Positions 1 to 6,398 of a stretch of 27,330 nt of DNA are shown in pieces. This DNA is from a virus. Position 1 is the stretch's first letter. Each line of letters begins with the position of its first letter. Position numbers and translations under genes: made by a program. Location of the stretch: positions 1 to 27,330 of IMG/VR virus record IMGVR_UViG_3300033145_000332; one strand, 5' to 3'. The notes beneath the pieces were generated by a model that did not search any database, was not told where the DNA came from, and saw only the letters and a list, made by a program, of their open reading frames with translations.

Positions 1-2
1 TG

Positions 3-80
3 GTTGAGGAAATACAGAAGAGGAATATCACTATTAAAAAGAAAACAAATTTACAACGACTACTAAAAGAGGAGGAATAA
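3..80 (+). CDS. C-terminal end of an upstream gene (truncated by window edge)
   Basis: An open frame enters from the left edge and codes for 25 charged residues (ending QRLLKEEE) before a TAA whose last base is the A of the next gene's ATG (TAATG). The neighbouring frames are closed within or near this stretch, and the TAATG coupling repeats elsewhere in this phage, so this is probably the end of a real gene. The ribosome-binding site of the next gene (AGAGGAGG) lies inside these last codons. Nothing can be said about its function. Confidence 0.55.
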   Translation, partial: VEEIQKRNITIKKKTNLQRLLKEEE

Positions 81-367
81 TGAAGGTACACGTCCACATA
101 AAAGAGAAAGCATTCGATAGGGTTGTCGCACGAACAAACCTGACACTTGAACAAATTGCAAAAAAGGTTAAAATAACTTATGGATACTTAGCAAGCACCA
201 AGAACGAAAACTTGCCTGAGTATAGACCATCTAGTTTGTTAAGAAGCAGACTAATGAGTTTATTTAAGAGTAAAGGTGTTGAGGTAGAGTTCGATGATAT
301 CTTTATTATAAAAGATGTTGAAAAGCCAACAAAGAAGAATGGAAGAAAAAAGACAGCAAAAAAGTAA
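80..367 (+). CDS. small helix-turn-helix DNA-binding protein
   Basis: This 95-residue basic protein has an HTH-like segment around residues 18-40 (LTLEQIAKKVKITYGYLAS), in which a first helix, a turn and a recognition helix can be read as in XRE/Cro-type domains. A leucine-rich helix (SSLLRSRLMSLF) follows, then a Lys-rich tail (KKNGRKKTAKK). The start is well set: AGAGGAGG sits just upstream and the ATG overlaps the stop of the preceding frame. It probably binds phage DNA as a small regulator or accessory replication factor. The family is inferred from the pattern only, and no operator for it can be assigned. Confidence 0.6.
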   Translation: MKVHVHIKEKAFDRVVARTNLTLEQIAKKVKITYGYLASTKNENLPEYRPSSLLRSRLMSLFKSKGVEVEFDDIFIIKDVEKPTKKNGRKKTAKK

Positions 368-797
368 AGAGCAAGATGTCCATAGGGCAGTTGAGTTGAC
401 CCAGAAGATGATCAAAGGGGAAATAAGCCGAGAGCAATTTGATCAAGAAATGGCTTACTGGAGTTTGCTCAACTTTTTCGATGACATTAAGTATGTAGAG
501 TTCCCTGCCCCGCCTGCAGAGATGATACAGTATTGGCAACTTCCTGATGCGAATAGAGAAACAATAAGTAGGGAATTTTTTCAGAATGAACCAGTAAAGA
601 GTTTTATAGATAAAAAGAACTATGCTATTAACAGCAACAAGAAAAGCATAGAACTATTAAACGATATATATGAGAAGCTACCAGAGAGCGACGAAGAGAA
701 CAGGCAGAGGGTCAAGGAGAGGCTTGATAGTATATCTAATAGGTACAATGAAGATATAACACACATGGCCGAAATGAGGGAGTCGGATATCATCTAA
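339..797 (+). CDS. hypothetical protein, charged and helical
   Basis: I do not recognise this 152-residue protein. It is highly charged and predicted helical. Its middle (about residues 30-70) is aromatic and Pro-rich (FDDIKYVEFPAPPAEMIQYW), and the C-terminal half reads as a long amphipathic helix pair with many Glu/Lys/Arg. The frame is open from an ATG at 315, but no Shine-Dalgarno precedes that codon. The ATG at 339 has a weak AAGAAG upstream and shortens the overlap with the previous gene, so I prefer it without certainty. The stop TAA shares a base with the resolvase start (TAATG), which places both in one operon and suggests translational coupling. Confidence 0.6.
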   Translation: MEEKRQQKSKEQDVHRAVELTQKMIKGEISREQFDQEMAYWSLLNFFDDIKYVEFPAPPAEMIQYWQLPDANRETISREFFQNEPVKSFIDKKNYAINSNKKSIELLNDIYEKLPESDEENRQRVKERLDSISNRYNEDITHMAEMRESDII

Positions 798-1291
798 TGA
801 AAATACTATCTATAGATCCATCGATACAGCACGTCGGGGTTGCAATAATTAAAAACAAAAAGTATATGGATTCCTATACTATACACACCAAGGCATCGGA
901 GAAACTTGAGGACAGGCTTAAACGGATAAGCGATCATTTCGCAGGGCTAGAGGAACAGTTTGATATAGTCTTGATTGAAGAGGCGGACGCATTCATGAGG
1001 ATAGGCGATTACAGCATTAAGAACGTGAGGCCTGTCCAATTATTGATGATGGCAACAGGGGTGATAATTGGATCACTAATAAATAGATATAGGATCGAAC
1101 TCGTACCAGTGAAGGACTGGAAGGGCAAGACACAAAAGAAATGGACGCAGATAATCGTACAACACCAAGTAGGAAAGAAGCTGAATGACCATGAGTCCGA
1201 TGCTTTTTTAATGGCAACTAACTGGGCGCAGTATTTGTGCAGTCCCATAACCAAGAGGAGAATAGAGTATGAGTCAAGAAATCAAATATAA
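797..1291 (+). CDS. RuvC-like Holliday junction resolvase
   Basis: This 164-residue protein has an RNase H-like fold typical of RuvC and phage resolvases, which cut four-way DNA junctions made during replication and recombination and clear branches before packaging. The acidic residues are in the expected order: D7 in the first strand (ILSIDPS), E61/E62 after the hydrophobic strand IVLIEEAD, and a C-terminal HESDA motif with H132 and D135, matching the RuvC HxxDA signature. The length is close to RuvC (about 170 residues). It starts on a TAATG overlap with the preceding gene and overlaps the SWIM protein at its 3' end, so it is part of the early operon. Related RNase H-fold nucleases cannot be told apart fully by eye. 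Confidence 0.85.
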   Translation: MKILSIDPSIQHVGVAIIKNKKYMDSYTIHTKASEKLEDRLKRISDHFAGLEEQFDIVLIEEADAFMRIGDYSIKNVRPVQLLMMATGVIIGSLINRYRIELVPVKDWKGKTQKKWTQIIVQHQVGKKLNDHESDAFLMATNWAQYLCSPITKRRIEYESRNQI

Positions 1292-1469
1292 AAAATTAAA
1301 GGGAGGAGTTTATGAAGTCCGCTCTTTTAAAAGATTAGATAAAGTTTATACCATTGATGTTATAAACGGTACTTGCGATTGTATGGCCTACCTTATGGGG
1401 AAGACTTGCCCGTGCAAACATATAAAATTTATGAGAGAGGAACTGATCAATAACTGGGAAGCTGAATAA
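1269..1469 (+). CDS. SWIM zinc-finger protein
   Basis: This 66-residue protein is essentially a lone SWIM domain. An N-terminal beta region (VYEVRSFKRLDKVYTIDVING) leads into C36-x-C38, an eight-residue linker, then C47-x-C49-x-H51. The CxCx(n)CxH arrangement of SWIM is satisfied by C36, C38, C49 and H51. SWIM domains bind zinc and commonly mediate DNA or protein contacts. The start has AAGAGGAG upstream and overlaps the last 23 bases of the resolvase gene, so the two are probably made together. The domain usually sits inside larger proteins (transposases, helicases, plant factors); here it stands alone. A promoter begins immediately downstream, which closes this operon. Confidence 0.8.
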   Translation: MSQEIKYKKLKGGVYEVRSFKRLDKVYTIDVINGTCDCMAYLMGKTCPCKHIKFMREELINNWEAE

Positions 1470-1483
1470 AAATCATAAACATC

Positions 1484-1512
1484 TTGACATAAGTTTGATA
1501 TTTTGCTATTTT
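1484..1512 (+). promoter_or_regulatory. sigma70-type promoter for the sugar-nucleotide operon
   Basis: A perfect -35 box TTGACA (1484-1489), a 17-base spacer and a -10 box TATTTT (1507-1512) lie in the 95-base gap before the dehydratase gene. This is one of the few real gaps in this half of the window. The spacing is optimal and the direction matches the operon. The predicted transcription start is near 1519. Confidence 0.75.
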
Positions 1513-1555
1513 ATTTTCAGAGACGTTCTAGAAAATTATAAGAACTCTGAAAATA
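1512..1555 (+). promoter_or_regulatory. inverted repeat over the transcription start (operator or leader hairpin)
   Basis: An 11-bp perfect inverted repeat, TATTTTCAGAG (1512-1522) against CTCTGAAAATA (1545-1555), encloses a second 4-bp match, TTCT/AGAA (1526-1529, 1541-1544), offset by a 3-base bulge. The left arm overlaps the last base of the -10 box and the predicted start site. The right arm ends at the first base of the ribosome-binding site AGGAG (1555-1559). No T-run follows, so it is not an intrinsic terminator. It could be a repressor operator. If transcription starts a few bases earlier than predicted, it would be a 5' hairpin next to the ribosome-binding site. Confidence 0.6.
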
Positions 1556-1564
1556 GGAGTACCA

Positions 1565-2524
1565 TTGAAGAAAATACTTGTAACTGGTGCGTTAGGATTC
1601 ATAGGAAGCCACTTCATAAAATATACTTTAGAGAATCACAAAGATTACTCCATAATAGGATTCGACAAAGAGACTAACCCAAAATTATTAAAGAGACTAG
1701 AGGGGATAGAAACATCTAAGTTTAATCTTATCCATGGGGATCTATGTTCAGATATATCTGAACTATTAGAAGGAGTAGACATTGTAGTCCACTTCGCCGC
1801 TCGGACATTCGTCGATCATTCATTTAGAGAACCATATTCACATTTTAAGAATACCGTCTACGCAACGTACAGTATACTAGAGCAAGTAAGGAAGTTTAAG
1901 CAATTCTATAAAAAGGATATATTATTCGTTCATATATCAACCGATGAGGTGTATGGCCAGATAGAAGAGGGATTTTTTAAAGAGAAAGACATACTCAACC
2001 CAACGAACCCATACTCCGCTTGTAAGGGCGGTGCAGAGATGATAGTCAAGGGATGGGGGAATGCTTACAAGATACCATACATAATAACAAGGTGTGAGAA
2101 CGTGTACGGAAGCCATCAACATCCTCAAAAGGTGTTGCCTGTATTTGTTAAAAAGGCGGTCGCAGATGAGGCCTTACCTCTTTATGGTGACGGCAGGCAT
2201 AAGAGGATGTGGTTGAGAGTAGAAGACAAGTGTTCAGCGTTATGGTATCTAATTAATAGAGATGCTAGAGGGATATACAATATAGCAGGAGGACAGGAAC
2301 TAGAAAATATAGAACTAGCAAATATAGTTTTTAAAACTCTAGGTAAGCCAGACGGGAAAGTTACGTACATTCCCGATAACGATATAAGACCAGTACATGA
2401 TAGGCGCTACGGAATAGACTCAAGTAAGCTCAACGAAATGGGGTGGCGTCCTAAATATGATTTAGAAAAAGGATTGGGAGAAGTGATCCAGTGGTTCGCT
2501 GATAATCCTAATTGGTCAGAATAA
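1565..2524 (+). CDS. RmlB-like NDP-glucose 4,6-dehydratase (extended SDR)
   Basis: This 319-residue extended short-chain dehydrogenase converts NDP-glucose to NDP-4-keto-6-deoxyglucose in the cytoplasm using bound NAD. The Rossmann motif TGALGFIG lies at residues 7-14, the dehydratase signature STDEVYG at 125-131 (including the catalytic D127-E128 pair), and the YxxxK pair is Y150/K154. The RmlB-typical RCENVYGSHQHPQKVLP segment and YGDG followed by RMWLRVEDK come next. The start codon is TTG at 1565, placed by AGGAG five bases upstream and by the immediate Rossmann strand MKKILVTGA. The gene leads an operon with a nucleotidyltransferase and an epimerase-reductase, which supports a rhamnose-type pathway. 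UDP- versus dTDP-specificity cannot be read from the sequence. The length is slightly below bacterial RmlB (about 350). Confidence 0.88.
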   Translation: MKKILVTGALGFIGSHFIKYTLENHKDYSIIGFDKETNPKLLKRLEGIETSKFNLIHGDLCSDISELLEGVDIVVHFAARTFVDHSFREPYSHFKNTVYATYSILEQVRKFKQFYKKDILFVHISTDEVYGQIEEGFFKEKDILNPTNPYSACKGGAEMIVKGWGNAYKIPYIITRCENVYGSHQHPQKVLPVFVKKAVADEALPLYGDGRHKRMWLRVEDKCSALWYLINRDARGIYNIAGGQELENIELANIVFKTLGKPDGKVTYIPDNDIRPVHDRRYGIDSSKLNEMGWRPKYDLEKGLGEVIQWFADNPNWSE

Positions 2525-2535
2525 AAGGAGGCATC

Positions 2536-2766
2536 ATGGACGAAGAAATAAAAATTGAAGTTAGCGAATATAGGTTGACTCTTGGTGATGTCCATATCCA
2601 TGCTAAAGTCAGAAAGAATGGAAAACTGGATATAATACCAGGAACGAGACGTAGAACAGGCAATACTTTTTTATTTAATTGCAGTACACCAGAGATGGTA
2701 GCTAAAGTGGGAGCATTAATCACTAAAGCATCGTCCCTACAAAAGATAGAGGTGCTAGAAAAATGA
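2536..2766 (+). CDS. hypothetical protein
   Basis: I do not recognise this 76-residue protein. It looks beta-rich (IKIEVSEYRLTLGDVHIHAKV and FLFNCSTPEMVAKV) with a short C-terminal helix. The start is ATG 2536 behind a strong AAAAGGAGG; an earlier in-frame codon at 2512 lies inside the dehydratase gene and lacks a ribosome-binding site. It ends in an ATGA overlap with the next small gene. Its place between the dehydratase and the nucleotidyltransferase says only that it is co-transcribed with the sugar-nucleotide genes. Confidence 0.65.
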   Translation: MDEEIKIEVSEYRLTLGDVHIHAKVRKNGKLDIIPGTRRRTGNTFLFNCSTPEMVAKVGALITKASSLQKIEVLEK

Positions 2767-2969
2767 TAAAATGGATTAGACAAAGAATTAATTATCATAA
2801 GTTAGTAAAAGCATTAAAAACACTTAGAAGCCTCGATCAGTTTCTAAGGAACACAGGTGTGCCAAGACAACAGAGACGGTATTTTTGGCGTGACTTTTCA
2901 CACACAGATGCCAATAGGGATCAGGTAATCAACACGCTTTTAAGAGAAGCAAAGAAGGTAATGAAATGA
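2763..2969 (+). CDS. hypothetical small basic protein
   Basis: This 68-residue protein is strongly basic and helical (IKWIRQRINYHKLVKALKTL), with a second part containing RQQRRYFWRDF. I cannot assign a family. The composition would fit nucleic-acid binding, but that is a guess. It starts on an ATGA overlap with the preceding gene and ends on another with the HNH gene, so three frames are chained by overlaps, which is good evidence that all three are translated. Confidence 0.6.
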   Translation: MIKWIRQRINYHKLVKALKTLRSLDQFLRNTGVPRQQRRYFWRDFSHTDANRDQVINTLLREAKKVMK

Positions 2970-3397
2970 ACATACCGTGCCTTCAATGCGGAAAGAGTAG
3001 AGAGATAAAGCTAAACGAATCAAAAGAAAACTATCTTAAGAGACGCCCAATTTGTCTTGAGTGTGGGCATATAAAGAGGATAAAGACACTAGATGGCCAT
3101 GCTCCTAACTGGAAGGGCGGAAGGACTTTAGATTCTAAGGGGTATGTTTTAATATGGATTGAAGGAAGAGGTTATGTTAAAGAACATAGATATGTATGGG
3201 AAAAGCACTTTGGTAAAATACCTAAAGGTTATATCATTCATCATAAAAATGAAAACAAGGAAGATAATAGAATAGAGAACTTAGAGTGTATTACTAAAAA
3301 GGTGCATGATAAAATGAATCCCTTAATCAAGCATTTAGCTGATGTTAGATGGGGGAATATAACCAAGGAGGATGCAAAATGTCTTGCAAAGGTGTAA
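2966..3397 (+). CDS. HNH endonuclease (HNH_3 type) with N-terminal zinc ribbon
   Basis: This 143-residue free-standing nuclease starts with a CxxC...CxxC zinc ribbon (C5, C8, C30, C33). An NWKGG tract at about 48-52 recurs in two other nucleases of this window. The HNH_3 core follows: EHRYVWEKHFGKIP with H74, then IIHHKNENKEDN with H92/H93 and the NRIENLECI tail. Such small HNH proteins in phages are usually homing endonucleases that cut an uninfected allele near their own site. It sits between RmlB-like and RmlA-like genes, splitting what would otherwise be a compact pathway, as expected of a selfish insertion. Its last 19 bases overlap the next gene's start and the end also carries that gene's ribosome-binding site. 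Confidence 0.82.
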   Translation: MNIPCLQCGKSREIKLNESKENYLKRRPICLECGHIKRIKTLDGHAPNWKGGRTLDSKGYVLIWIEGRGYVKEHRYVWEKHFGKIPKGYIIHHKNENKEDNRIENLECITKKVHDKMNPLIKHLADVRWGNITKEDAKCLAKV

Positions 3398-4119
3398 TCC
3401 TTGCTGGGGGTAATGGAACACGTTTGATGCCCCTCACTATATCAACTAATAAGCATTTACTGAGAGTTGGCAAATTACCAATGATAGAATATCCCCTTCG
3501 GAGACTAATAGAAGCAGGGATAACAGACATCCATGTAGTGACGGGTGGGGAAAACTACCAAGGAGTAGTTAAATACTTAGGAAGCGGAAGCCGTTGGGGA
3601 GTCAAGATATCATATTCCATCCAAGATGAGGCAGGAGGCATAGCGCAAGCACTAGGTATGGCCGAGTCGTTTGCGGGCAAGTCGAAAGTGCTTGTTATTC
3701 TGGGGGATAACGTGTTTGATATGGATTTGAGGAAGTGGGTAAATGAGTTTGAGTCTTTCGATGATGTATTCTCAGCGTACTTATTTTCAGTATTGTCACG
3801 GACACCAGAAAGGTTTGGGGTTATCAAGTGGAATGATTCGATGAAGACTGCTCTTGATATAATAGAGAAACCAAAAAAATTCATTAGCAATGATGTTGTC
3901 GTTGGGATTTACATGTATACTCCTGATGTATTCCAGAAAATCAAGACACTAAAACCCAGTGAGAGGGGAGAACTAGAGATTACAGACGTTAATCGTCTTT
4001 ACATAAAAGGAGATCACGCAAAGATAGTGAACGTGACTGGTAATTGGACAGACTGCGGAACGTTTGAAACATTGATGAGAGCAGAGGAAATTGGCATAGG
4101 AGAGAACAATGCAAGATAA
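3379..4119 (+). CDS. RmlA-like glucose-1-phosphate nucleotidyltransferase
   Basis: This 246-residue cytoplasmic enzyme joins a sugar-1-phosphate to an NTP to make NDP-sugar, the feed for the 4,6-dehydratase. The signature GVILAGGNGTRLMPLT (residues 5-20) binds the nucleotide, K25 follows at the usual place, the metal-site motif LGDNVF begins at 108, EKP is at 163-165, ELEITDVN at about 198-205 and NWTDCGTFETL at about 222-232. These are all typical of glucose-1-phosphate thymidylyl/uridylyltransferases. It is shorter than RmlA (about 290 residues), lacking most of the C-terminal helical extension. The ATG at 3379 follows AAGGAGG with correct spacing; the in-frame ATG at 3349 lies deep in the HNH gene without one. 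dTTP versus UTP use is undetermined. Confidence 0.88.
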   Translation: MSCKGVILAGGNGTRLMPLTISTNKHLLRVGKLPMIEYPLRRLIEAGITDIHVVTGGENYQGVVKYLGSGSRWGVKISYSIQDEAGGIAQALGMAESFAGKSKVLVILGDNVFDMDLRKWVNEFESFDDVFSAYLFSVLSRTPERFGVIKWNDSMKTALDIIEKPKKFISNDVVVGIYMYTPDVFQKIKTLKPSERGELEITDVNRLYIKGDHAKIVNVTGNWTDCGTFETLMRAEEIGIGENNAR

Positions 4120-4357
4120 AATGAACATTGAGTTTGACAAGCAGGGTGACGTCAAAAAAATGGGTGGGAAGAAAGTTGCCAAAGTTTTAAGGTTTAAAGT
4201 TTTCTACGACAAGAAATCTAAGTGTCCAGTAGTAGACGAGAGGACAAGATTTCTGCCATTAGTTGATTTAGATCAACAACTGCCTAAATGCAGTAAGGAA
4301 CGACATATCGAAGAAAGAGAAATAGTAATGATAATATTAGACAAAGGAGCAAAATGA
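4109..4357 (+). CDS. hypothetical protein
   Basis: I do not recognise this 82-residue protein. It has a basic central beta segment (KVAKVLRFKVFYD) and an acidic C-terminal helix (KERHIEEREIVMIILD). It overlaps the nucleotidyltransferase stop by 11 bases, has TAGGAGAG immediately upstream of ATG 4109 and ends in an ATGA overlap with the zinc-ribbon gene. A second ATG at 4121 could also serve. Context shows co-translation with the sugar-nucleotide genes but gives no function. Confidence 0.6.
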   Translation: MQDKMNIEFDKQGDVKKMGGKKVAKVLRFKVFYDKKSKCPVVDERTRFLPLVDLDQQLPKCSKERHIEEREIVMIILDKGAK

Positions 4358-4584
4358 CACAACCAAAAGAAGAGTTAAAAGACAGAGAGTTGGGTTGCAA
4401 GGAATGCAATCAGGTATTCATCTTCACAGTAGGTGAGCAAAAGTTTTATTTGGCGCAAGCGTATGATGAGCCTAAAAGATGCAAGGCCTGCCGTACTAAG
4501 AAAAAAAGAGAGCGTCAAAAAAACAGAAAGCGCTTTAAGAAGTCAATGGATAAGGCTAAGACAGTAGATGCAACCGAGGAGTAG
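4354..4584 (+). CDS. small zinc-ribbon protein
   Basis: This 76-residue protein has paired cysteines C15-x2-C18 and C43-x2-C46 framing FIFTVGEQKFY and EPKRCKACR. This matches the 'probable zinc-ribbon' family found widely in bacteria and phages (CxxC, F-x-geQ-x-F/Y, P-x-RCxxCR). The C-terminal third is very basic (KKKRERQKNRKRFKK), which suggests RNA or DNA contact. It starts on an ATGA overlap, and its end carries the GAGGAG ribosome-binding site of the next gene. The biological role of the family is not established; here it sits just ahead of the epimerase-reductase. Confidence 0.7.
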   Translation: MTQPKEELKDRELGCKECNQVFIFTVGEQKFYLAQAYDEPKRCKACRTKKKRERQKNRKRFKKSMDKAKTVDATEE

Positions 4585-4585
4585 G

Positions 4586-5428
4586 ATGCTACAATATTTA
4601 ATATTAGGCAATGGGTACATAGGAAATTATCTAGCGAGACACCTACCTAACGCAAAACTTTTGATGACAAAGGTAGGTTCTGCTGATTTGCTAAAGCAAT
4701 TGTTGCTTAAGGAATACCCAAGCCACATATTAATTAATTGTGCAGGGAAAACAGGAAGACCTAACATCGACTGGTGCGAGGATCACAAGGACGAAACATT
4801 CGGGTGTAATGTCGGTCTACCAATGCAGATTGCAGAAGTGTGCCAAGAAATTAAGAACTACTGGATCCATTTGGGAAGCGGATGTATCTATGACGGGTAT
4901 GACAAAGAGTACACCGAAGAAGATCCCCCGAATTATAACGGCAGCTTTTACTCTAAAACAAAGATATGGTCACAAGACATTTTGTCAGAATATGATGAAC
5001 CATGTATCTTGAGAATTCGTATGCCGATAGACGATCAACTGCAGGAGAGAAACTACATATCTAAGATAATTAAGTATTCCAGAGAAGGTAAAGGCTTACT
5101 AGACAGCCCCAACTCTATGACCATGCTTAAAGATCTTTGTAGAGCGATTGAGTTTTTAGCTGAAAGAGGGCATACAGGGCAGTGGAATATTGTTAATAGC
5201 GGAGGGGTGATGGCATCAGAGATCCTCGATTTGTACAAAGAATTTGTTGATCCATCATTTAAATATAAGATAGAGCCAATAGAGAAAGTCAAGGAAAGGC
5301 TAAAAGCGGGTAGATCAAATTGCATTTTGTCTAATGAGAAGATTGAGAACGAAGGTCTGAAAATGCCAAGCCTATACGATAGCATAAGGGCAATGTTAAT
5401 CAATTATGGACAAAGCAATAAGCAATAA
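4586..5428 (+). CDS. NRS/ER-type NDP-4-keto-6-deoxyglucose 3,5-epimerase/4-reductase (makes NDP-L-rhamnose)
   Basis: This 280-residue SDR protein resembles the bifunctional epimerase-reductase domain of plant RHM/UER1 and mimivirus L780 more than bacterial RmlD. The shared stretches recalled from that family are TGRPNIDWCEDHKDET (56-71), SGCIY (98-102), EEDPPNYNGSFYSKTK (111-126) with Y122/K126 as YxxxK, LRIRMPI (142-148), the SPNSMTML segment (174-181), WNIVN (200-204) and VDPSFK (221-226). The Rossmann motif is LGNGYIG (7-13). The family converts NDP-4-keto-6-deoxyglucose to NDP-L-rhamnose with NADPH, doing the work of RmlC and RmlD, which fits the absence of an RmlC gene here. ATG 4586 follows GAGGAG; an upstream in-frame ATG at 4568 lies inside the preceding gene. 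The assignment rests on recalled motifs, not a search. Confidence 0.82.
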   Translation: MLQYLILGNGYIGNYLARHLPNAKLLMTKVGSADLLKQLLLKEYPSHILINCAGKTGRPNIDWCEDHKDETFGCNVGLPMQIAEVCQEIKNYWIHLGSGCIYDGYDKEYTEEDPPNYNGSFYSKTKIWSQDILSEYDEPCILRIRMPIDDQLQERNYISKIIKYSREGKGLLDSPNSMTMLKDLCRAIEFLAERGHTGQWNIVNSGGVMASEILDLYKEFVDPSFKYKIEPIEKVKERLKAGRSNCILSNEKIENEGLKMPSLYDSIRAMLINYGQSNKQ

Positions 5429-5597
5429 AGGTGTCAATTATTGTGGAGTGTGCAATCAGCTATACATGGAAGGCGACGGCAAACACAAAGCAATGGAAAT
5501 AGATAACACCGGAAACAGAAGGATAGTAGCTCTAAAATGCCCATGGAGTGGTAAAAAACAGTTACTGTTTAAATTAATAATCGAGGAGGAAGTATGA
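5406..5597 (+). CDS. hypothetical small Cys-containing protein
   Basis: This 63-residue protein has C13-x2-C16 ([10 protein letters not shown]) and a later Cys in LKCPW (C45), possibly half of a zinc site. It starts inside the end of the epimerase-reductase gene without a visible Shine-Dalgarno, so translation would depend on coupling. It ends in an ATGA overlap with the ACP-like gene and carries that gene's GAGGAGG. I cannot assign a family. Confidence 0.5.
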   Translation: MDKAISNKGVNYCGVCNQLYMEGDGKHKAMEIDNTGNRRIVALKCPWSGKKQLLFKLIIEEEV

Positions 5598-5827
5598 GCA
5601 AAGTAGACGAAGTAAAAGGGGTAATATCTGAATACGCAGGAGTTAAACTTTCAGAGGTAACGAACAACGCATCGCTATGTGATGACTTGGCGATGGACGA
5701 ACTGGATCATGTAGAAGTTGTTATGGCCTTGGAAGAGAAGTTCAGTATAGAGGTTTCTGACGAGGAAGCTGAAAAATTAAAGACGGTCCAAGATGTAATA
5801 GACTACATTGATAAAAACCAAAAGTAA
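5594..5827 (+). CDS. acyl carrier protein-like protein lacking the phosphopantetheine serine
   Basis: This 77-residue acidic protein matches bacterial AcpP almost end to end: the VTNNAS loop (22-27), [11 protein letters not shown] (40-50), [18 protein letters not shown] (55-72). AcpP carries fatty acyl chains on a 4'-phosphopantetheine attached to Ser36 in the motif DSLD. Here the motif is DELD, encoded GAC GAA CTG GAT, so the attachment residue at position 36 is Glu. The protein therefore should not be a normal acyl carrier. The rest of the four-helix fold and the acidic recognition helix are intact, which suggests selection for binding ACP partners. It is preceded by a clean GAGGAGG and coupled to the upstream gene by ATGA. 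Confidence 0.85.
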   Translation: MSKVDEVKGVISEYAGVKLSEVTNNASLCDDLAMDELDHVEVVMALEEKFSIEVSDEEAEKLKTVQDVIDYIDKNQK

Positions 5828-5841
5828 TAAGGGAGGTTAAC

Positions 5842-6228
5842 ATGGCGAAAGAGAACAAAAGTCCATATTATGTCAATATGGATATATCCGTTGAGAAGTT
5901 AAGTAATGTGCCTAAAGAAATGATGGCCGCAGAAGTTTTCAAAAATGTGCTGATAGGATCAATTCTATCGGTAGGAAAGAAGAACGGTGGATCAAGTATG
6001 GAGGATCACCAGAAGCTCTTTAATATAAGAGAGAAGCTTGAGCAAGCTATTGAAGTAAAAGAAACTAACAAGGTAGAGTTGGCGCTAGATGAGTATAAAT
6101 TCATCATGAGACATTGGAACGAGTATAGGCCAGATCCTGCTATGAATGAATTAGTGATAAGAGTAAAAAATAATCTTAAAGAAGCTCAATCGTCTAGAGA
6201 TAAAGAGAGTGAAGCGGGTAAGCAATAA
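5842..6228 (+). CDS. hypothetical helical protein
   Basis: This 128-residue mostly helical protein (IREKLEQAIEVKETNKVELALDEYKFIMRHW) has a short beta-like N-terminus and a charged tail. The start at 5842 follows AAGGGAGG with ideal spacing. It is the last gene before a true gap with a promoter and terminator, so it closes the sugar-nucleotide operon. I do not recognise a family. Confidence 0.65.
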   Translation: MAKENKSPYYVNMDISVEKLSNVPKEMMAAEVFKNVLIGSILSVGKKNGGSSMEDHQKLFNIREKLEQAIEVKETNKVELALDEYKFIMRHWNEYRPDPAMNELVIRVKNNLKEAQSSRDKESEAGKQ

Positions 6229-6237
6229 TAGGTTACC

Positions 6238-6266
6238 TTGACACTATGAAAAAGCTACGGTATACT
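6238..6266 (+). promoter_or_regulatory. strong sigma70-type promoter
   Basis: TTGACA (6238-6243), a 17-base spacer and TATACT (6261-6266) lie at the start of a 182-base gap. This is the best promoter match in the window. Transcription from about 6273 would run through a 17-codon leader ORF and an intrinsic terminator before reaching the ParB-methyltransferase and packaging genes. Confidence 0.85.
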
Positions 6267-6313
6267 TTATTTGTTAGGAATATCCGTCAACTTCTTCTGA
6301 ACAGGAGGGGATG

Positions 6314-6367
6314 ATGAATTTTTCTATTTTGGACAAGACACATTTAGAACAAAAAGATCAAAGCTAA
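6314..6367 (+). CDS. 17-codon leader peptide
   Basis: A short frame, MNFSILDKTHLEQKDQS, starts at ATG 6314 (an in-frame ATG also at 6311) behind a full AGGAGG (6303-6308). It ends with a TAA that lies inside the left arm of the terminator stem. No run of a single amino acid is seen that would point to amino-acid attenuation. Ribosomes finishing this frame would cover the terminator's left arm, so translation could influence read-through into the downstream genes. It could equally be a small functional peptide. Confidence 0.5.
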   Translation: MNFSILDKTHLEQKDQS

Positions 6368-6398
6368 TCGCTCCTTTTAGGGGTGGTTAGCTTTTTTT
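6360..6398 (+). terminator. intrinsic terminator / attenuator upstream of the ParB-methyltransferase gene
   Basis: The left arm AAAGCTAATCGCTCC (6360-6374) pairs with GGGGTGGTTAGCTTT (6380-6394) through 15 pairs including three G-T wobbles around the loop TTTTA, followed by a run of T to 6398. This is a canonical Rho-independent terminator. Its left arm contains the stop codon of the leader ORF. It lies only 12 bases upstream of the next start codon, whose ribosome-binding site (GGAGG, 6403-6407) follows directly. It may end transcripts from upstream, attenuate the promoter at 6238, or both. Confidence 0.85.

Noticed and set aside
1495-1677. Short + strand frame across the promoter and start of the dehydratase gene
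   Set aside because: It begins inside the -10 region, lacks a ribosome-binding site and overlaps the Rossmann coding segment in another frame.
4740-5012. Second + strand frame inside the epimerase-reductase gene
   Set aside because: It lies wholly inside a gene with clear family motifs, and its product has no recognisable pattern.
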